From an uncultured Ureaplasma sp. (lineage in GTDB: Bacteria > Bacillota_I > Bacilli_A > Mycoplasmatales > Mycoplasmoidaceae), in the NCBI GenBank assembly GCA_902791895.1, contig CADAXN010000004.1, forward strand, positions 1 to 41,322: DNA of 41,322 nucleotides, written 5' to 3'. Each line of letters starts with the position of its first letter. Positions within the stretch are counted from its first letter, which is position 1. Below, piece by piece: positions 29,897 through 40,100 of this stretch. Both the position numbers and the translations under genes were made by a program. Under the pieces are notes generated by a model. It was not told the origin of the DNA and did no database searches. It saw nothing but the letters and a program-made list of their open reading frames with translations.

Positions 29897-30445
29897 ATGA
29901 AAAATACAGTAAATGTAGTGATTGAAATTCCAAAGAATTCAAACATTAAATACGAATACAACCGTAGCAATGGTCAAATTAGTGTTGACCGTATTCTATA
30001 TGGTCCTAGTGTTTATCCAGAAAATTATGGATTTATTCCTGAAGCTTTAGATTGAGATGGTGATGAACTAGACATCTTAGTTATTGCTGATCAATCATTT
30101 ATGCCAGGAATTGTTGTTCCAACAAGAATTATTGGTGCTATGTCAATGATTGACGATGGTGAAACAGATACAAAATTAATCGGTGTTATTGATTGTGATC
30201 CACGTTTCAAAGATTATCAAAAATTAGAAGATTTACCACAACATAAGTTAGCTGTAATTCATGACTTTTTTGAGACTTACAAACGTCTACAAAAGAAAGA
30301 AGTTAAAGTTGGTGAATTTAGAGACGAAAAATGAGCTATTAATGAGCTTAATGAATGTATTGAATTAATGAAGAAATTTGGCAAAATGCCAAAAGATGAA
30401 TTCATTAACAAAATGCGTACTGAACATCCAGAAAAATATTGCTAG
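29897..30445 (+). CDS. ppa: Inorganic pyrophosphatase (family I)
   Basis: Hydrolyses pyrophosphate to drive biosynthetic reactions. The 182-aa protein has [37 protein letters not shown], and the signature [12 protein letters not shown] (D54-G-D-E-L-D59, metal binding), followed by [12 protein letters not shown] and [20 protein letters not shown]. Length and residues are standard for the hexameric bacterial type. GGAG lies seven bases before the ATG. Monocistronic, ended by a strong hairpin. Confidence 0.97.
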
Positions 30446-30460
30446 TTTTAATTTGAATTA

Positions 30461-30510
30461 AAAAATGGTGAGCTCGCAAAGATTTACGATTTCACCATTT
30501 TTATTTTTTT
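30461..30510 (+). terminator. Terminator of ppa
   Basis: An 11-bp stem AAAAATGGTGA/TCACCATTTTT with a 20-nt loop, followed by ATTTTTTT. The A-rich 5' arm also gives it terminator character for the convergent RHH-like gene. Confidence 0.85.
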
Positions 30511-30512
30511 AG

Positions 30513-30953
30513 TTAGTTTATTTGTTTTTCTTTTGTTTTTTTGCTGATAAGTGTAATTTTTTTAGCAGATTCTATTACTTTTTTCAATATCTCATATCAA
30601 TATGTTCTTTCAAAAGGTGAGAATTCATATCGCTTCTCGCATATTTTTTCCGTGTAGTTCATTAGATCAGCAAAGATTTCTTTATTACTTTTGATTTGAT
30701 TAATGTCTAATCCAACTTCATTAATGATGGTTTCTAAGACATTTTTCTTATCATTGCTATTAGCATGGTGTCTTAAACCATTTTTTAGCATTCGAATGGT
30801 ATATTCCATAAAACTTGATAATGCAGATTCAATGGATACATCATTTACCATACTATAATATGTAATCAATGCATAATTGTCTTCACTAAGTAAGACATTT
30901 ACCTTACGTTTATATGTTGAATTTTCATAGATTTGTTCAGCTTTTTGTTTCAT
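30513..30953 (-). CDS. Ribbon-helix-helix-like protein, putative DNA-binding
   Basis: A 146-aa protein without a recognised family. Residues about 15-56 fit a ribbon-helix-helix fold: a short basic beta strand KRKVNVLLSE, a helix DNYALITYYSMVND, a turn, and a second helix SIESALSSFMEYTIRML. The rest is predicted helical with a lysine-rich tail (KKTKEKQIN). RHH proteins bind inverted or direct repeats as dimers, often to repress their own gene; a 17-bp inverted repeat lies exactly in its promoter spacer. It is divergent from mraZ and has a good Shine-Dalgarno (AAAGGA). Function beyond probable DNA binding is unknown. Confidence 0.55.
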
Positions 30954-30974
30954 TTTTTTATCCTTTCGAAGTTT

Positions 30975-31003
30975 ATTCTATTGATTGAACCAATCAAGAT
31001 GTC
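30975..31003 (-). promoter_or_regulatory. Promoter of the RHH-like gene with a 17-bp inverted repeat in the spacer
   Basis: Minus-strand -10 TAGAAT (30975-30980) is followed upstream by the perfect inverted repeat TTGATTG-N3-CAATCAA (30981-30997), exactly 17 bp, then GACATC at the -35 position. An operator placed in the spacer is a typical repressor site. It starts 28 nt upstream of the ATG. Confidence 0.45.
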
Positions 31004-31127
31004 CGAAAATATTGTGGAAATTTTATGGGAAAATAACGGTTTTTTCTTGTTCAAAGAACCAGACATTATGGTAATTTTCAAAAAAATACAAAAAAAGCAA
31101 ATTTTTTTCATTTTTTATAAAAATGTG

Positions 31128-31133
31128 TATAAT
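31128..31133 (+). promoter_or_regulatory. -10 box of the mraZ division operon
   Basis: TATAAT preceded 17 bp upstream by a weak TTTTCA -35 (31105-31110). The predicted start near 31140 is just before the MraZ boxes. Confidence 0.55.
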
Positions 31134-31142
31134 ATGTGTATT

Positions 31143-31160
31143 AAAGTGGAGAAAAGTGGA
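31143..31160 (+). promoter_or_regulatory. Tandem MraZ boxes overlapping the ribosome binding site
   Basis: Two copies of AAAGTGGA, exactly 10 bp apart (31143-31150 and 31153-31160). They match the repeat bound by MraZ in other bacteria, including mycoplasmas. The second copy runs into GTGGAG, the Shine-Dalgarno of mraZ, three bases before the ATG. They lie downstream of the -10 box. Confidence 0.7.
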
Positions 31161-31162
31161 GA

Positions 31163-31600
31163 ATGTTATTAGGCACTTATAATCATTCGTTAGATAGCAA
31201 AAAACGTCTAATTCTTCCATCAAAAATTGTTGCTAAACTTGATAAAGAAATCGTAGTAAGCAAAGGATTTGATGGATGTTTGGAACTTAGAACAGAAGCT
31301 GAATTTGAGAAATATTCTCAAAAATTATTACAACTTTCCCAAAACAAAAAAGAAGCTCGTATTCTTATTCGTCAATTATTAGCAAATGCTGCTAATCTTG
31401 TTATTGATAGCGCAAATCGTATTCTTATACCTTCTACATTACTTAGTGAAACTAATATTAAATCACAAGTAACTATTATTGGTTTGGGTAATAAACTTGA
31501 AATATGAGATGCTAGTGCATACAATGAATTCAAAAAATTAACAGATAAAACATACGAAGATATAGCAGAAAGAATTGATGATCAGTATGATGACAAGTAA
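31163..31600 (+). CDS. mraZ: Transcriptional regulator MraZ
   Basis: DNA-binding protein that controls its own division operon, acting as a ring of AbrB-like domains. The 145-aa protein contains two MraZ repeats: GTYNHSLDSKKRLILPSKI near the start and the second near residue 78, where LVIDSANRILIPSTLL matches 'D..GRi.iP..L'. TGA(Trp) lies at 31507. It opens the mraZ-rsmH-ftsA-like-ftsZ operon and overlaps the next gene. The DxxxR/K..hP signature residues are present in both halves. Confidence 0.95.
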
Positions 31601-32528
31601 AAAACACATTTCCGTGTTACTTAACAAGAGCATTGAAATGTTAAATATTAAACCAGATGGTGTTTATGTAGACGCAACAGCAGGAATGGGTGGACACTCT
31701 TCACTTATTCTTGCTTCTTTACATAAAGGTAAGCTTATTTGCATGGACCAAGATAATTATGCAATCAGTGTTTTAAAAGAAAAATTTGGTAATAACAAAA
31801 ATGTAATAGTTGTTAAAACAAATTTTGCTGATATTGTTGACACGCTTAATGAACTTGGTATTAATAAGGTAGACGGTATCATTGCAGATTTAGGTGTGTC
31901 TTCACCAATGTTTGATAATCCTGACAGAGGATTTAGTTACAAGTTTGATGCTAAGCTTGATATGCGTATGAATCAAGAACAAAAACTTGATGCTTGATTT
32001 ATTATAAATAAATACTCTTGTGAAAGATTAGCAAATCTATTTACTAAATATGGTGAAGCAAACGAGGCAAAAAAAGTAGCTAGAGCCATTTGTAAATATC
32101 GTGATGTTAAACCAATTGACACTACTTTAGAATTAGTTGATATTATTAAGGATTCTGTTTCAATTAAAAACATACATAAAAAGAAACACCCTGCCAGAGT
32201 TTATTTCCAAGCTTTAAGAATTGAAGTAAATGATGAACTTAATGCTTTGACAAAATTCATTGAATCTGGTTGCAAATTATTAAATTATCAAGGAAGAATG
32301 GCTATTATTACATACCATTCATTAGAAGATAAGAATGTGAAACAATCATTCAATCATTTGTCAACTTCTTCAATACCAATTGAGGTTCCTATAATTGATG
32401 AATCAATTGAATATGAATTAGTGAATAAGCACCCAATTGTTCCAAGTGATGAAGAAGTCAAAAACAATAATCGTGCACGTTCAGCTAAGTTACGCGTGAT
32501 TGTGTGTGTTAATAAGGAAAGGGGATAA
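31587..32528 (+). CDS. rsmH: 16S rRNA (cytosine-1402-N4)-methyltransferase
   Basis: Methylates C1402 in the ribosomal decoding centre. The 313-aa protein has KKHISVLLNKSIEMLN at the start, DGVYVDATAGMGGHSSLIL (S-adenosylmethionine loop), ADLGVSSPMFDNPDRGFSY and KLDMRMN, PARVYFQALRIEVNDEL and YHSLEDKNVKQSF, all family motifs. The start is ambiguous between ATGs at 31578, 31587 and 31590; 31587 is chosen on the family's usual short N-terminus. It overlaps mraZ by 14 nt, so translation is probably coupled. Confidence 0.95.
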
Positions 32529-32531
32529 GCA

Positions 32532-33767
32532 ATGTTTAACTTAAAAAAAGTTTTCGGTATCATTTCATTTGAAGCAAACCATATTAAAATTTTAGTTGTT
32601 GAAAATGCTAGTGGAATTCAACATTGTTTATACTTCAAAAAAGTAGCATATCCTGGTCATAATGAAAATTTTAAACTTAATGATCATGATGTTACAAAAC
32701 GAATATTAAATATCGAACTTCTTAAAGTTGATAAGTTTATTGGTACAAAAGTAAAAAGGTATTTACTTGATATTCCAAACTTACCAATTAACATGATTTA
32801 TCAATCATTTGATAATCAGAATTTTAAATCAGAGGCAGACATTTGTAATTACATTGACAATAATCCATATTACAATGGCGCACTTTGCATTAAAAAACAA
32901 ATTATAAATTATAAAGTCAATGATCGAATTGTTGAACAGTTGCCACAATCTGATCAATTTACAGTTAATTGTTTAAACTGTTTTATTAATAAGAATGTTA
33001 TTAGCGAATATGAAAAATTATTTGATGAATTATTAATTGGTGAAATCGGTTTTTATAACAATGCTTTTGTTTTGAAAAATGCTTTTAGAAAATCATCTAA
33101 ATCTAAATTGCTAATTGACATTTATGAACAATGTGCAAATTTAATTGAATATGGTGAAGACAATGAAATTGTTCGTTTACAAACTGTAGATTTTGGAACT
33201 GATTTTCTCAAGAAATTAATGATGAGTAAAATTTTAGTTGATGATGAAAAAACAATTAATAAAATTATCCAAAGTTTTAAAAATATTTACGCATATCAAG
33301 AAAACCCAACTGTAATAAATTACTATCAAAATCAATATTTAAAAACAAAGCAACTAAGACTAGATGATTTAAAGAAAATTTGTATCAGTTTGGTAATTAA
33401 ACAAATTAATCAAATCGCATCATTCTTAGTTGATAAAAAATTTGATGAAATCAAATTAAATTGCACTGGTGATTTCTTAACTTTCTATAAATTTGCTTAT
33501 GATTTAGAATATTTAAAAATGAATGAGCAAGAAATCAGCATTTGTGATGCAGAAATCATTGGTTTAGAAAACGAAAATATTTCGCATTTAATTTATGCAA
33601 TTAGTAGTGCAACGGAGGAATCTAATAAATTGGACAATGTGGAATTAACAAGCATTGATCCATTCTACTCAGAAGATATGAGTACAAACCAATTGAAACA
33701 AAATATCATTATCAAGATAGGAATATTAAGTACAAATATATCGGCAAAATTAGGACAAGGAGATTAA
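32532..33767 (+). CDS. FtsA-like actin-fold protein (positional homologue)
   Basis: A 411-aa protein between rsmH and ftsZ, where other bacteria have ftsA. Similarity is weak but three actin-fold features can be seen: an opening strand FGIISFEANHIKILVVENAS (phosphate-1 position), LLIDIYEQCANLIEYGEDN with the following VDFGTDFLKK (phosphate-2 position, where FtsA has 'D-x-G-x-x-T'), and IKLNCTGDFLTFYKFA, standing for the adenosine-binding 'l.GG...l.g' loop. The catalytic residues are not well kept, so nucleotide binding is uncertain. No recognisable C-terminal membrane helix. In M. genitalium the same slot is also filled by an unassigned protein of similar size. Good Shine-Dalgarno (AAGGAAAGGGG). 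Confidence 0.55.
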   Translation: MFNLKKVFGIISFEANHIKILVVENASGIQHCLYFKKVAYPGHNENFKLNDHDVTKRILNIELLKVDKFIGTKVKRYLLDIPNLPINMIYQSFDNQNFKSEADICNYIDNNPYYNGALCIKKQIINYKVNDRIVEQLPQSDQFTVNCLNCFINKNVISEYEKLFDELLIGEIGFYNNAFVLKNAFRKSSKSKLLIDIYEQCANLIEYGEDNEIVRLQTVDFGTDFLKKLMMSKILVDDEKTINKIIQSFKNIYAYQENPTVINYYQNQYLKTKQLRLDDLKKICISLVIKQINQIASFLVDKKFDEIKLNCTGDFLTFYKFAYDLEYLKMNEQEISICDAEIIGLENENISHLIYAISSATEESNKLDNVELTSIDPFYSEDMSTNQLKQNIIIKIGILSTNISAKLGQGD

Positions 33768-33770
33768 AAT

Positions 33771-35135
33771 ATGTCAATAATCGATGAAATAATCAATAAC
33801 CAAGATGGTGAAAGAAAAAATGATAACATTAGTGAAAAGATTGCAAAAAGTCAATTCACCAATAACTTTGGTGAGCTTAATAAATACGGAAATTTCAAAA
33901 TAACTGTATTAGGTTTAGGCGGTGCTGGATGTAATGTTATTGCTCATATGAAAACAACACGTAAATGAGCTGATAACATTAAATTTTGAGCTTTAAATAC
34001 TGATATTGGCTCATTAAGAAGAATTAGTGAATGTACAGATGTTTGATTGCTAGGAAAAGAATTATATCGTGGTGGAGGTAGTGGTGGAAATCCAGTAATT
34101 GGTGAAAACGCTACAAACAACGATAAAGAATCAATCGCTAAAATTATTGAAGGCACTGATCTACTATTTTTAATTGCCGGTCTTGGAAAAGGAACTGGTA
34201 GTGGTGCTATGCCTGTTATTGCTAAACTAGCAAAAGAGAAAAATATTTGTACTATTTGCTTAATGCATTTGCCAAGTGTTCAAGCTGAAGGATCTAAAGT
34301 TTATGAAAATGCACTTGAAAGTTTCAAAAAAGTTATCGAAAATTGTAATTCATATTGTACAATTAGTAACGATAAGATTATCAGCAACAACGATGATTCA
34401 ATTTCGTTATTAGGTTCATTTATGCGTGCTAATGAGGAAATTTCTAACATCGTTGCCATAGTTACAGATATTGTTAATGTTCCTACAACAATTAATGTAG
34501 ATTTTGCTGATGTTCACAATTTCTTTATGAACAATCATTCATTTATGATTTCATCAATTATAATTGATAATCAAAAATACACAAAACGTGAGTTATTCGA
34601 TAAAATATTAAGATCTATTAATTCAAGTTATTGCAACTTATCTATTGATAAAACATCTAATATCCTAGCGAACATTGATATTTGTGAGGATACATCAAGA
34701 AACATAATTTTTGATATCAAAGATGTGTTTGTTGAAATTTCAAAAAACAATGATTTATGACTAGTTAATGGAATCAACTATCATAAAGATGATTCGAAAT
34801 TGAAATTAAATTTCTTAATTTCATCAAATGGAACTTATAATAATGATTTAAATTCAAACATAAATCAAAAACTTGTTAATGAACAAAAAACTTTCAGTAA
34901 TTATGAAAATGATTTTGTAACTAATAAAAATTTAGATGAAATTCAAACAAGTTTAACAGATGAAGAAAATAAGGTCGGCATATCAACTGAAGACTTTATT
35001 GACAATAGTGATGAAGACACTAAAAATATTCACCGTACTCGTAAACTTGATTCACGTGAATGTAATCGTATTTTAACTGAAGCATTACATGATGTTAAAG
35101 ATATTGACAATTCAAGTATTGATTTTACAAACTAA
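33771..35135 (+). CDS. ftsZ: Cell division GTPase FtsZ, divergent
   Basis: Tubulin homologue that polymerises at division sites. The 454-aa protein has VLGLGGAGCNVI (46-57, nucleotide loop), ALNTDIGSL, and the tubulin signature in altered form: AGLGKGTGSGAMPVIA, where K140 replaces a glycine of the usual 'GGGTGTG'. The T7 catalytic loop is kept as NVDFADV. After about residue 345 comes an acidic, N/D/E-rich linker, and the tail (RTRKLDSRECNRILTEALHD) lacks the standard 'D-x-P-x-F-x-R' docking motif, consistent with a different or absent FtsA partner. Start has GGAG at good spacing. Its stop interlocks with that of grpE. Confidence 0.93.
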
Positions 35136-35785
35136 TTAAATAGTCCTCTTTTAGCAACAATAACACCTACATGCTGGATAATTCTATCATGTAATTTATA
35201 ACCTTTAGAAACGATTTTTTCAACATGGTCATCTTTTTGTGTTGGTTTTTGTTCTACATCTATTGCGTCCATAATATTCGGGTCAAATTGATCACCAACT
35301 TTAACCTCTATTTCTTCAACACCAATACTTTTTAGTCATGTTTTGAACATTGCACTAAACATTTTTAATCCTACTAAAAAGTTCTTAACTTTTGGGTTAT
35401 CAACATCCTGACTAACCGCAAAATCGAATTTAGAAAAAATATTTAGAAGTTCAGGAATACTATCAGCCACTGCATATTTTTTAATTTCAGCAATTTCTTT
35501 TTCGTATTTAGCTTGGAAATTTTTAATTTCATTATCAACTTGTTTTTGTGCTTCAGAAGCTTTTTGATTAATAATGTTAACAAAATCTTTATTTAGTTGA
35601 TCGTATTTGTTATTAAGTTCATGAATTTTGTTTTGCTTAGCTTCAATTTGTGTTTTAAGTTCCAAAATCTGCTTTACAGATTCTTCAACTTCTCTACTTA
35701 ACTCATTGTTCTTTGCTTTTAATTTTTCTAATTCATTAATTTCAGGTTTCTTATTTTCATTGTTTTTGTTATTATTCTTATTCAT
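35132..35785 (-). CDS. grpE: Nucleotide exchange factor GrpE
   Basis: Releases ADP from DnaK in the heat-shock chaperone cycle. The 217-aa protein has a long charged coiled coil (about residues 15-115, starting after an N/K-rich leader), then the four-helix bundle with VADSIPELLNIFSKFDFAV, VGLKMFSAMFKTWLKSIGVE, and a beta domain with VGDQFDPNIMDAIDV and VEKIVSKGYKLHDRIIQHVG, the typical GrpE ending. TGA(Trp) in FKTW. It follows dnaJ after 15 nt with AAAGGA upstream. Order dnaJ-grpE is unusual; dnaK and hrcA are elsewhere. Confidence 0.94.
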
Positions 35786-35800
35786 AATTAGATTCCTTTA

Positions 35801-37003
35801 CTATTTGTTATTAAGTTCTTTTTCTACTGCTTGATTATATTCTTTAACATCACTATTTTCAATGTCGGCTAATGGTTCAATAGTTTTTAATTGTTTAGAA
35901 TTGTATGCATTAGGACGTGAGTAAACAATATTAAGTTTTAAATCGCCATTTGTTTGTTTTCCAAATATATGAGACTTAATATTTTTGATTCCAAAATTAC
36001 TAAAAGTAATTTGTTCACCGTTAGCAGTATTAGGCTTAATTTTAATTTGTTTGATTCCATATGGAGTTGGAATATTAATTAAACCTCCACAAATTGCTCT
36101 TAACGGATCAACTAAAACGTTAGCTATGATTGTATCACCTTGGCGTTTAAAAATTTTACTTGGTTGAACAAAAATAGTAATATAAACATTTCCTCTTTTA
36201 CCATTGACTTCATTACCTTTATTGTTTATAACAATAGTTTGTCCATTTTCAATTCCGGCAGGAATACTGACATTAATTTTTTCTTGTTTTTGTAAATAAC
36301 CATCACCACCACATTTTTTACATTTGGAGTTAATTATTTTGCCGGTTCCATTACACTTAGGACAAATTGTTTGTGTTTGCATAACACCAATAAATGTACG
36401 ATTTTGAGTAATTACATATCCTGTACCATTGCAACGGTCACAAGTTTTAACATCTTTGCCTTTATCTCCAGCTCCTGTACCATTACATTCATCGCATACT
36501 TTTTTTACAGGGATTGTAAATTCTTTGTCAGTTCCAAGTATTGAGTCTAAAAAACTAATTGTAGCTTGTGCTTGAATATCTGGTGAAAATCCTGCGCCTT
36601 TTTTATTTCTTCTTCGGCGTTGTAATCCACCAAAGAAAGATGTGAAGATATCATCTTCATCATCTTCACCACCAAAATTGAAATGAAATGGACCGTTTCC
36701 ACCTTGACCTTTGAAGAAACTATTAAAAATATCAAATGGATTTATGTTTTCACTACTAAATCCACTTTGATTTAATCCGTCAAATCCAAATTGATCATAT
36801 AGTCTTCTTTTTTCTTCGTCACTTAGAACTTGATAAGCTTCATTTATTTCTTTAAATTTGCTTTCAGCATCTGGTTCCTTATTACGATCTGGATGATATT
36901 TCATTGCCAATTTACGAAAGGCACGTTTGATTTCATCAAGGGTTGCAGTTTTACTAACCCCCAAAACCTCATAATAATCTCTTTTATTTTTATTACTAGA
37001 CAT
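35801..37003 (-). CDS. dnaJ: Chaperone DnaJ (Hsp40)
   Basis: Stimulates DnaK and delivers substrates. The 400-aa protein is a full type I Hsp40: J domain [20 protein letters not shown] with HPD at 37-39, a G/F-rich region (residues about 78-115), and four zinc repeats [24 protein letters not shown] and CKKCGGDG, followed by the two C-terminal beta-domains. The ATG at 37003 follows the TATAAT box by only 6 nt, so the mRNA is very likely leaderless. Expression is under CIRCE control. It leads the dnaJ-grpE unit. Confidence 0.96.
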   Translation of the reverse strand: MSSNKNKRDYYEVLGVSKTATLDEIKRAFRKLAMKYHPDRNKEPDAESKFKEINEAYQVLSDEEKRRLYDQFGFDGLNQSGFSSENINPFDIFNSFFKGQGGNGPFHFNFGGEDDEDDIFTSFFGGLQRRRRNKKGAGFSPDIQAQATISFLDSILGTDKEFTIPVKKVCDECNGTGAGDKGKDVKTCDRCNGTGYVITQNRTFIGVMQTQTICPKCNGTGKIINSKCKKCGGDGYLQKQEKINVSIPAGIENGQTIVINNKGNEVNGKRGNVYITIFVQPSKIFKRQGDTIIANVLVDPLRAICGGLINIPTPYGIKQIKIKPNTANGEQITFSNFGIKNIKSHIFGKQTNGDLKLNIVYSRPNAYNSKQLKTIEPLADIENSDVKEYNQAVEKELNNK

Positions 37004-37009
37004 ACCTAT

Positions 37010-37015
37010 ATTATA
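37010..37015 (-). promoter_or_regulatory. -10 box of dnaJ-grpE, leaderless
   Basis: TATAAT ends 6 nt before the dnaJ ATG, so the usual start point would be at or next to the A of ATG. The -35 region lies in the CIRCE element. Confidence 0.6.
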
Positions 37016-37023
37016 CTCATAAA

Positions 37024-37050
37024 TTAGCAATCAAACAATTTAAGTGCTAA
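37024..37050. promoter_or_regulatory. CIRCE element (HrcA operator)
   Basis: TTAGCAATC-N9-AAGTGCTAA, differing from the consensus TTAGCACTC-N9-GAGTGCTAA at only two positions. It overlaps the -35 region of the dnaJ promoter on the minus strand, so HrcA should repress dnaJ-grpE until heat stress. It lies in the divergent gap with secDF, which it may also affect. Confidence 0.9.
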
Positions 37051-37123
37051 TAATGTTGAAAATATTGAAAATGATATTTTTATTAATTATAATTCAAATG
37101 CGTAATATATATGTAAAATATAG

Positions 37124-40100
37124 ATGTTTATGTCGACTAGAAAGAACAAAAGCAGTATATTATCAATTATAATTGGCTTTTTCCTAGTAATTTTAGCTTT
37201 CGTTAGTTTTGGACTAAGTGCATATTTCGGCTATAAGAATTACTTCAAGGAAGCAAATTATGACTCGTCAATTAACATTAGGTATGAGCTTGACCCCTAC
37301 ACTGTAGAAGACCCAACAGCTCATAAACAAGATATTGATGAAAAAGATTTAAGGGATAAGTTAAAAAAACTTGCTGATTCTTATTCGCAATCTTTATTAG
37401 ATAAAAACAAGACCAACTCTAATGTAACTACTGAATTGTATTGAGATGATGATTTGAGTGTTTATAGAGCATTTATTGATGCAAATATCTACAACTATAA
37501 ACTTGAATCTTCCGATCCTGATTTGTCTAAAGAAGATAACAAAAAAGTTGATGTTTCACCTTCTTTAGCATATTACCAAAGTATGGATGCTGGAAGATTC
37601 AACATTATTTATTCTGACGGTTATAATGTTAACTCTAGTTCAAATAGTGAAGTTGGTGACGGATTTAAAAAAGCTCGACTTTACATGTGAGATTTAAATC
37701 AAGGTGATTACAGTTTAACTGATGCTGATAACAAGATAAAAAATCCATCTAGTTCTGACATTAATATTCAGTTACGTTCTAAATATTCTTTTGGTAAAAA
37801 GAATGGTGACCAATATACAGAAAATTCAATTAAACAAACTTTTTATAATGCTGCTAACCCTAGTCCTTCTCAAATTAACGATAACAAGGATGACTATCCT
37901 TTCATGTTGATTATTCATAACCTTAGGGGAATGATTAATGAACTAAACTACATTACATTTGTTTGAACACAACACCAAGATGGTCATCCATATCAAGACC
38001 AAGTAAGAACTGCTTATTTTCAATTAACTAGTGACCAAATTCAATTTGCAGAAGATATTTCTAAAGCTCGTTATACTGACAATAATGGTTTTATTGATAA
38101 CTATACATTTGATAATAATGCTGGTTTTCAAAAAAACATTGAAGACCCACTTTTAGGAAATGAATTATTTCCTAGCCCAGGTGATAAAAATACTTTTGAC
38201 AGTACAAACTTCTTTTATTTCTTGCAAGACCAAGATTCTGAGGGGCAACCAGTTATTGGAAAAACTTCTACTTTGAAGTACGATTTCTTAAGCAAGTATA
38301 TTATGGGTGTTGTTACTCGTGATAACTATACTGATTTCTTGCCTGACAAGAATCCAGAAAAAACTCAAATTGATTCTGATGGTAATTGGTTAGTACTTAA
38401 AAATCTTTCAAACAAGTATTTCACTACAAATCAAATTTATAAACAAATGACTAGTGAAAAAACTTCATTACCTATAATGAATGTTTTAGTGCCTTCTTGA
38501 TCTACTGACACAGGTAAGAAGATTGACTATATTTTAAGAAATGGTATTACTTCTAATGTTAACGTTTCAGTTATTAATCCTGATTTTTATGGTTCAGTTT
38601 TACAAATTAAAACCGCAACAATCACTACTATTATCGCGATAGCTGTTCTATTGTTAATTATTGGTATTGTGGTTTCTGTTTTATACCGAATCCCAGGATT
38701 TATTTCATTTGCTTGGATGATTACACCATTGGGATTAATGTTCTTAATTTTATTCCTAAGTGGATTTGGACTTTCACTAGGATTATTAGTCGGAGTACTA
38801 ATTACCTTAATAATTTCGTCTATTTCGTTGATTTGCATCCTCAATAGGATGAAATCACAGCATGTCTCCCATAAGACATTAGATCAGTCGGTTAATCGGG
38901 CATTTAGTTCATCATTCCTAACAACACTGGATTTCCATGTAATTGGTTTTATTGCTGGAGTATCAATGTTGTTTTTCCCTATGGCTCAAATTGCAGCTTT
39001 AGGACTTACATTAATTGTCGGTTCACTGCTATCGTTTGCTTTAGTTTATGGAATGAATTATCTAACACAAATACTAATTTTCAAAAACGATATTGGTATG
39101 TATAGTTTTAATTGATTCTCGTCAAAACAATACAATATCAATTCTGAACAGATTGATGCTGCTTATGTTTCAAAAGTTTCAAAAACTGTTCAAAGACACA
39201 TTGATAATGGTATTAACCGTAACACTTACATTAGCAGAATAACTGCTAAGAATGATGTTGCTTTTAATTGAAAATGATTAGTGGGTTATTTATCAATTGC
39301 TTTACCAATTATCATCATAGGTTTAATTTTAGCGTTTACAGTTGGCTCAGCTAACTTAAATGGTTTCTATGGTGGAACTAGATTAATGATTCAAGTTAAA
39401 CAAGGTGATGTCACTGTTACATGGGATCAAATTATGCGCGCACTGACTCTGGTGCAAAGCAATGGATGATATAATCTCCAAGCAAATCCTGATTACTTTG
39501 TATTAGAGACTTCGGTGTTGTACACTCTCCATTCACAGGGTTATGACAATTTAGTGAATGCTTTACAAGAATCTGGAATTACTGCATTTTTTATTCAAAA
39601 CATTAGCAGTAAATCAACAATTGAATTTACATTCAATAGTCTTTGAGTATTATTATCATTTGGCGGACTTATGTCTGTTTATTCACTAATTAGATATAAC
39701 TGATATAGTGTGTTGCCAACATTTGTTGCCTTCATTCTAACTTGCTTATTGACAGCATCATTTATTGTGATAACTCACATGGTTGTTAATATCTACACTA
39801 ACTATACATTCATTATGTTAGGAATTATGTGTTACCTATTAATGTACTCATTAATGTCTTCAATGTTAAACCGATACGTTAGAAGAAATCCAACATTATA
39901 CACTGAACTTAGAAGTTTATATATACATTGCATTAGCTTATTCAACGACAATTATGTAACAATAATCTCGTTATTTGGAATATTATCATTGGTAATGATT
40001 TTATTCTTACCATCTGCTTTAATTTTCATGAGTTTATCAATATTAGTCGGAACTATCATTATGATGTTTACTACAAGTATCATCTTACCAAACTTTATAT

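Noticed and set aside
30954-31162. Small antisense frame in the mraZ upstream region
   Set aside because: Only low-complexity K/F/I composition without start signals; the region is better explained as promoters and operators.
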